Origin: Bacteroidota bacterium
Lineage (GTDB): Bacteria > Bacteroidota > Bacteroidia > Chitinophagales > Chitinophagaceae
DNA length: 5,343 bases
Assembly: GCA_947457085.1 (NCBI GenBank)
Contig: CANGUS010000143.1
Location: forward strand, 1-5,343
Direction of reading: 5' to 3'
Shown: piece after piece, positions 5,216 to 5,343 of the stretch
How positions within the stretch are numbered: position 1 is the stretch's first letter
Layout of the letters: each line of letters opens with the position of its first letter
Made by a program: the position numbers and the translations under genes
The notes under the pieces: generated by a model
Told to the model about the DNA's origin: nothing
The model's database searches: none
Seen by the model: the letters and a program-made list of their open reading frames with translations, nothing else

Positions 5216-5343
5216 ATTTGATATACAAATTGCAAAAGAAAACTAATTTTCGGAAATGATATTGAGTAATTATACTCATTAAGATTGAGTATAATTACTT
5301 AATTTTTGTTTCAATATGACCCGATATAACTTCGTTTTAGGGA
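5216..5343. other. Right-edge intergenic stretch
   Basis: Apart from the inverted repeat I see no complete gene. At the edge both strands are open. On the plus strand an ATG at 5316 starts MTRYNFVLG and runs off the window. On the minus strand ten codons (SLKRSYIGSY) end at TGA (5313-5311). Both are too short to choose between, and either could be chance. Confidence 0.4.
5261..5303. repeat. Long AT-rich inverted repeat (18-bp arms, 7-nt loop)
   Basis: ATTGAGTAATTATACTCA (5261-5278) pairs with TGAGTATAATTACTTAAT (5286-5303); 17 of 18 pairs are Watson-Crick and the other is G-T. A short T-run (5303-5307) follows on the plus strand only. It could be a terminator read on the plus strand, although no plus-strand gene ends before it. 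It could equally be an operator-like palindrome or a mobile-element trace. It lies 46 nt upstream of the minus-strand start at 5215. Confidence 0.75.

Noticed and set aside
4641..5343. Integration site (att) in tRNA-Val
   Set aside because: I found no copy of the tRNA 3' end within the window and no integrase, so an integrated element cannot be supported from this sequence.

Overview
The window looks like chromosomal DNA from a low-GC Bacteroidota bacterium, most likely a member of the Flavobacteriia. Several features agree on this. There are two exact TAnnTTTG -7 boxes ahead of RNA genes, one with a TTTG -33 box at 19-nt spacing. The protein starts have A-rich leaders without a Shine-Dalgarno sequence. 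The prolyl-tRNA synthetase is of the eukaryote/archaeal-like type, the tRNA gene does not encode CCA, and there is a FadL/OmpP1-type outer-membrane protein of the kind often labelled 'hemin receptor' in this group. These are recognitions from memory, not database results.

Layout, left to right. Positions 1-738 (minus) hold the N-terminal half of proS. An AT-rich divergent intergenic region (739-993) separates it from a plus-strand gene (994-2511) for a secreted, very low-complexity protein. That protein has an acidic Asn/Ser/Tyr-rich N-terminus, a tandem Trp-Asn-Asn-Gly core and a basic Arg/Gln-rich tail. An intrinsic terminator follows at 2527-2575. Only 18 nt later starts a 504-residue outer-membrane beta-barrel protein (2594-4108), closed by a strong terminator (4134-4164). 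Then comes rnpB, the RNase P RNA (about 4201-4572), with an exact -7 box placed so that transcription should start at the first base of helix P1. tRNA-Val(TAC) follows at 4641-4715 with its own textbook promoter and terminator.

The right end (about 4758-5343) looks decayed. It holds a non-coding stretch with an 18-bp exact copy of sequence from the 2519-2536 region. On the minus strand is the C-terminal part of a LuxR/GerE-type helix-turn-helix without a start. Directly abutting it, in another reading frame, is the N-terminal part of a small hypothetical protein. I read this as a deletion junction joining two genes. A long AT-rich inverted repeat (18-bp arms) lies at 5261-5303.

The genes do not form one pathway. 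proS, rnpB and the tRNA are translation and RNA-processing housekeeping genes. The two exported proteins are a plausible cell-envelope pair, but this rests only on adjacency and signal peptides. I found no CRISPR array, insertion sequence or intact defence system. The most unusual items are the Trp-Asn-Asn repeat protein and the chimeric remnant at the right end.
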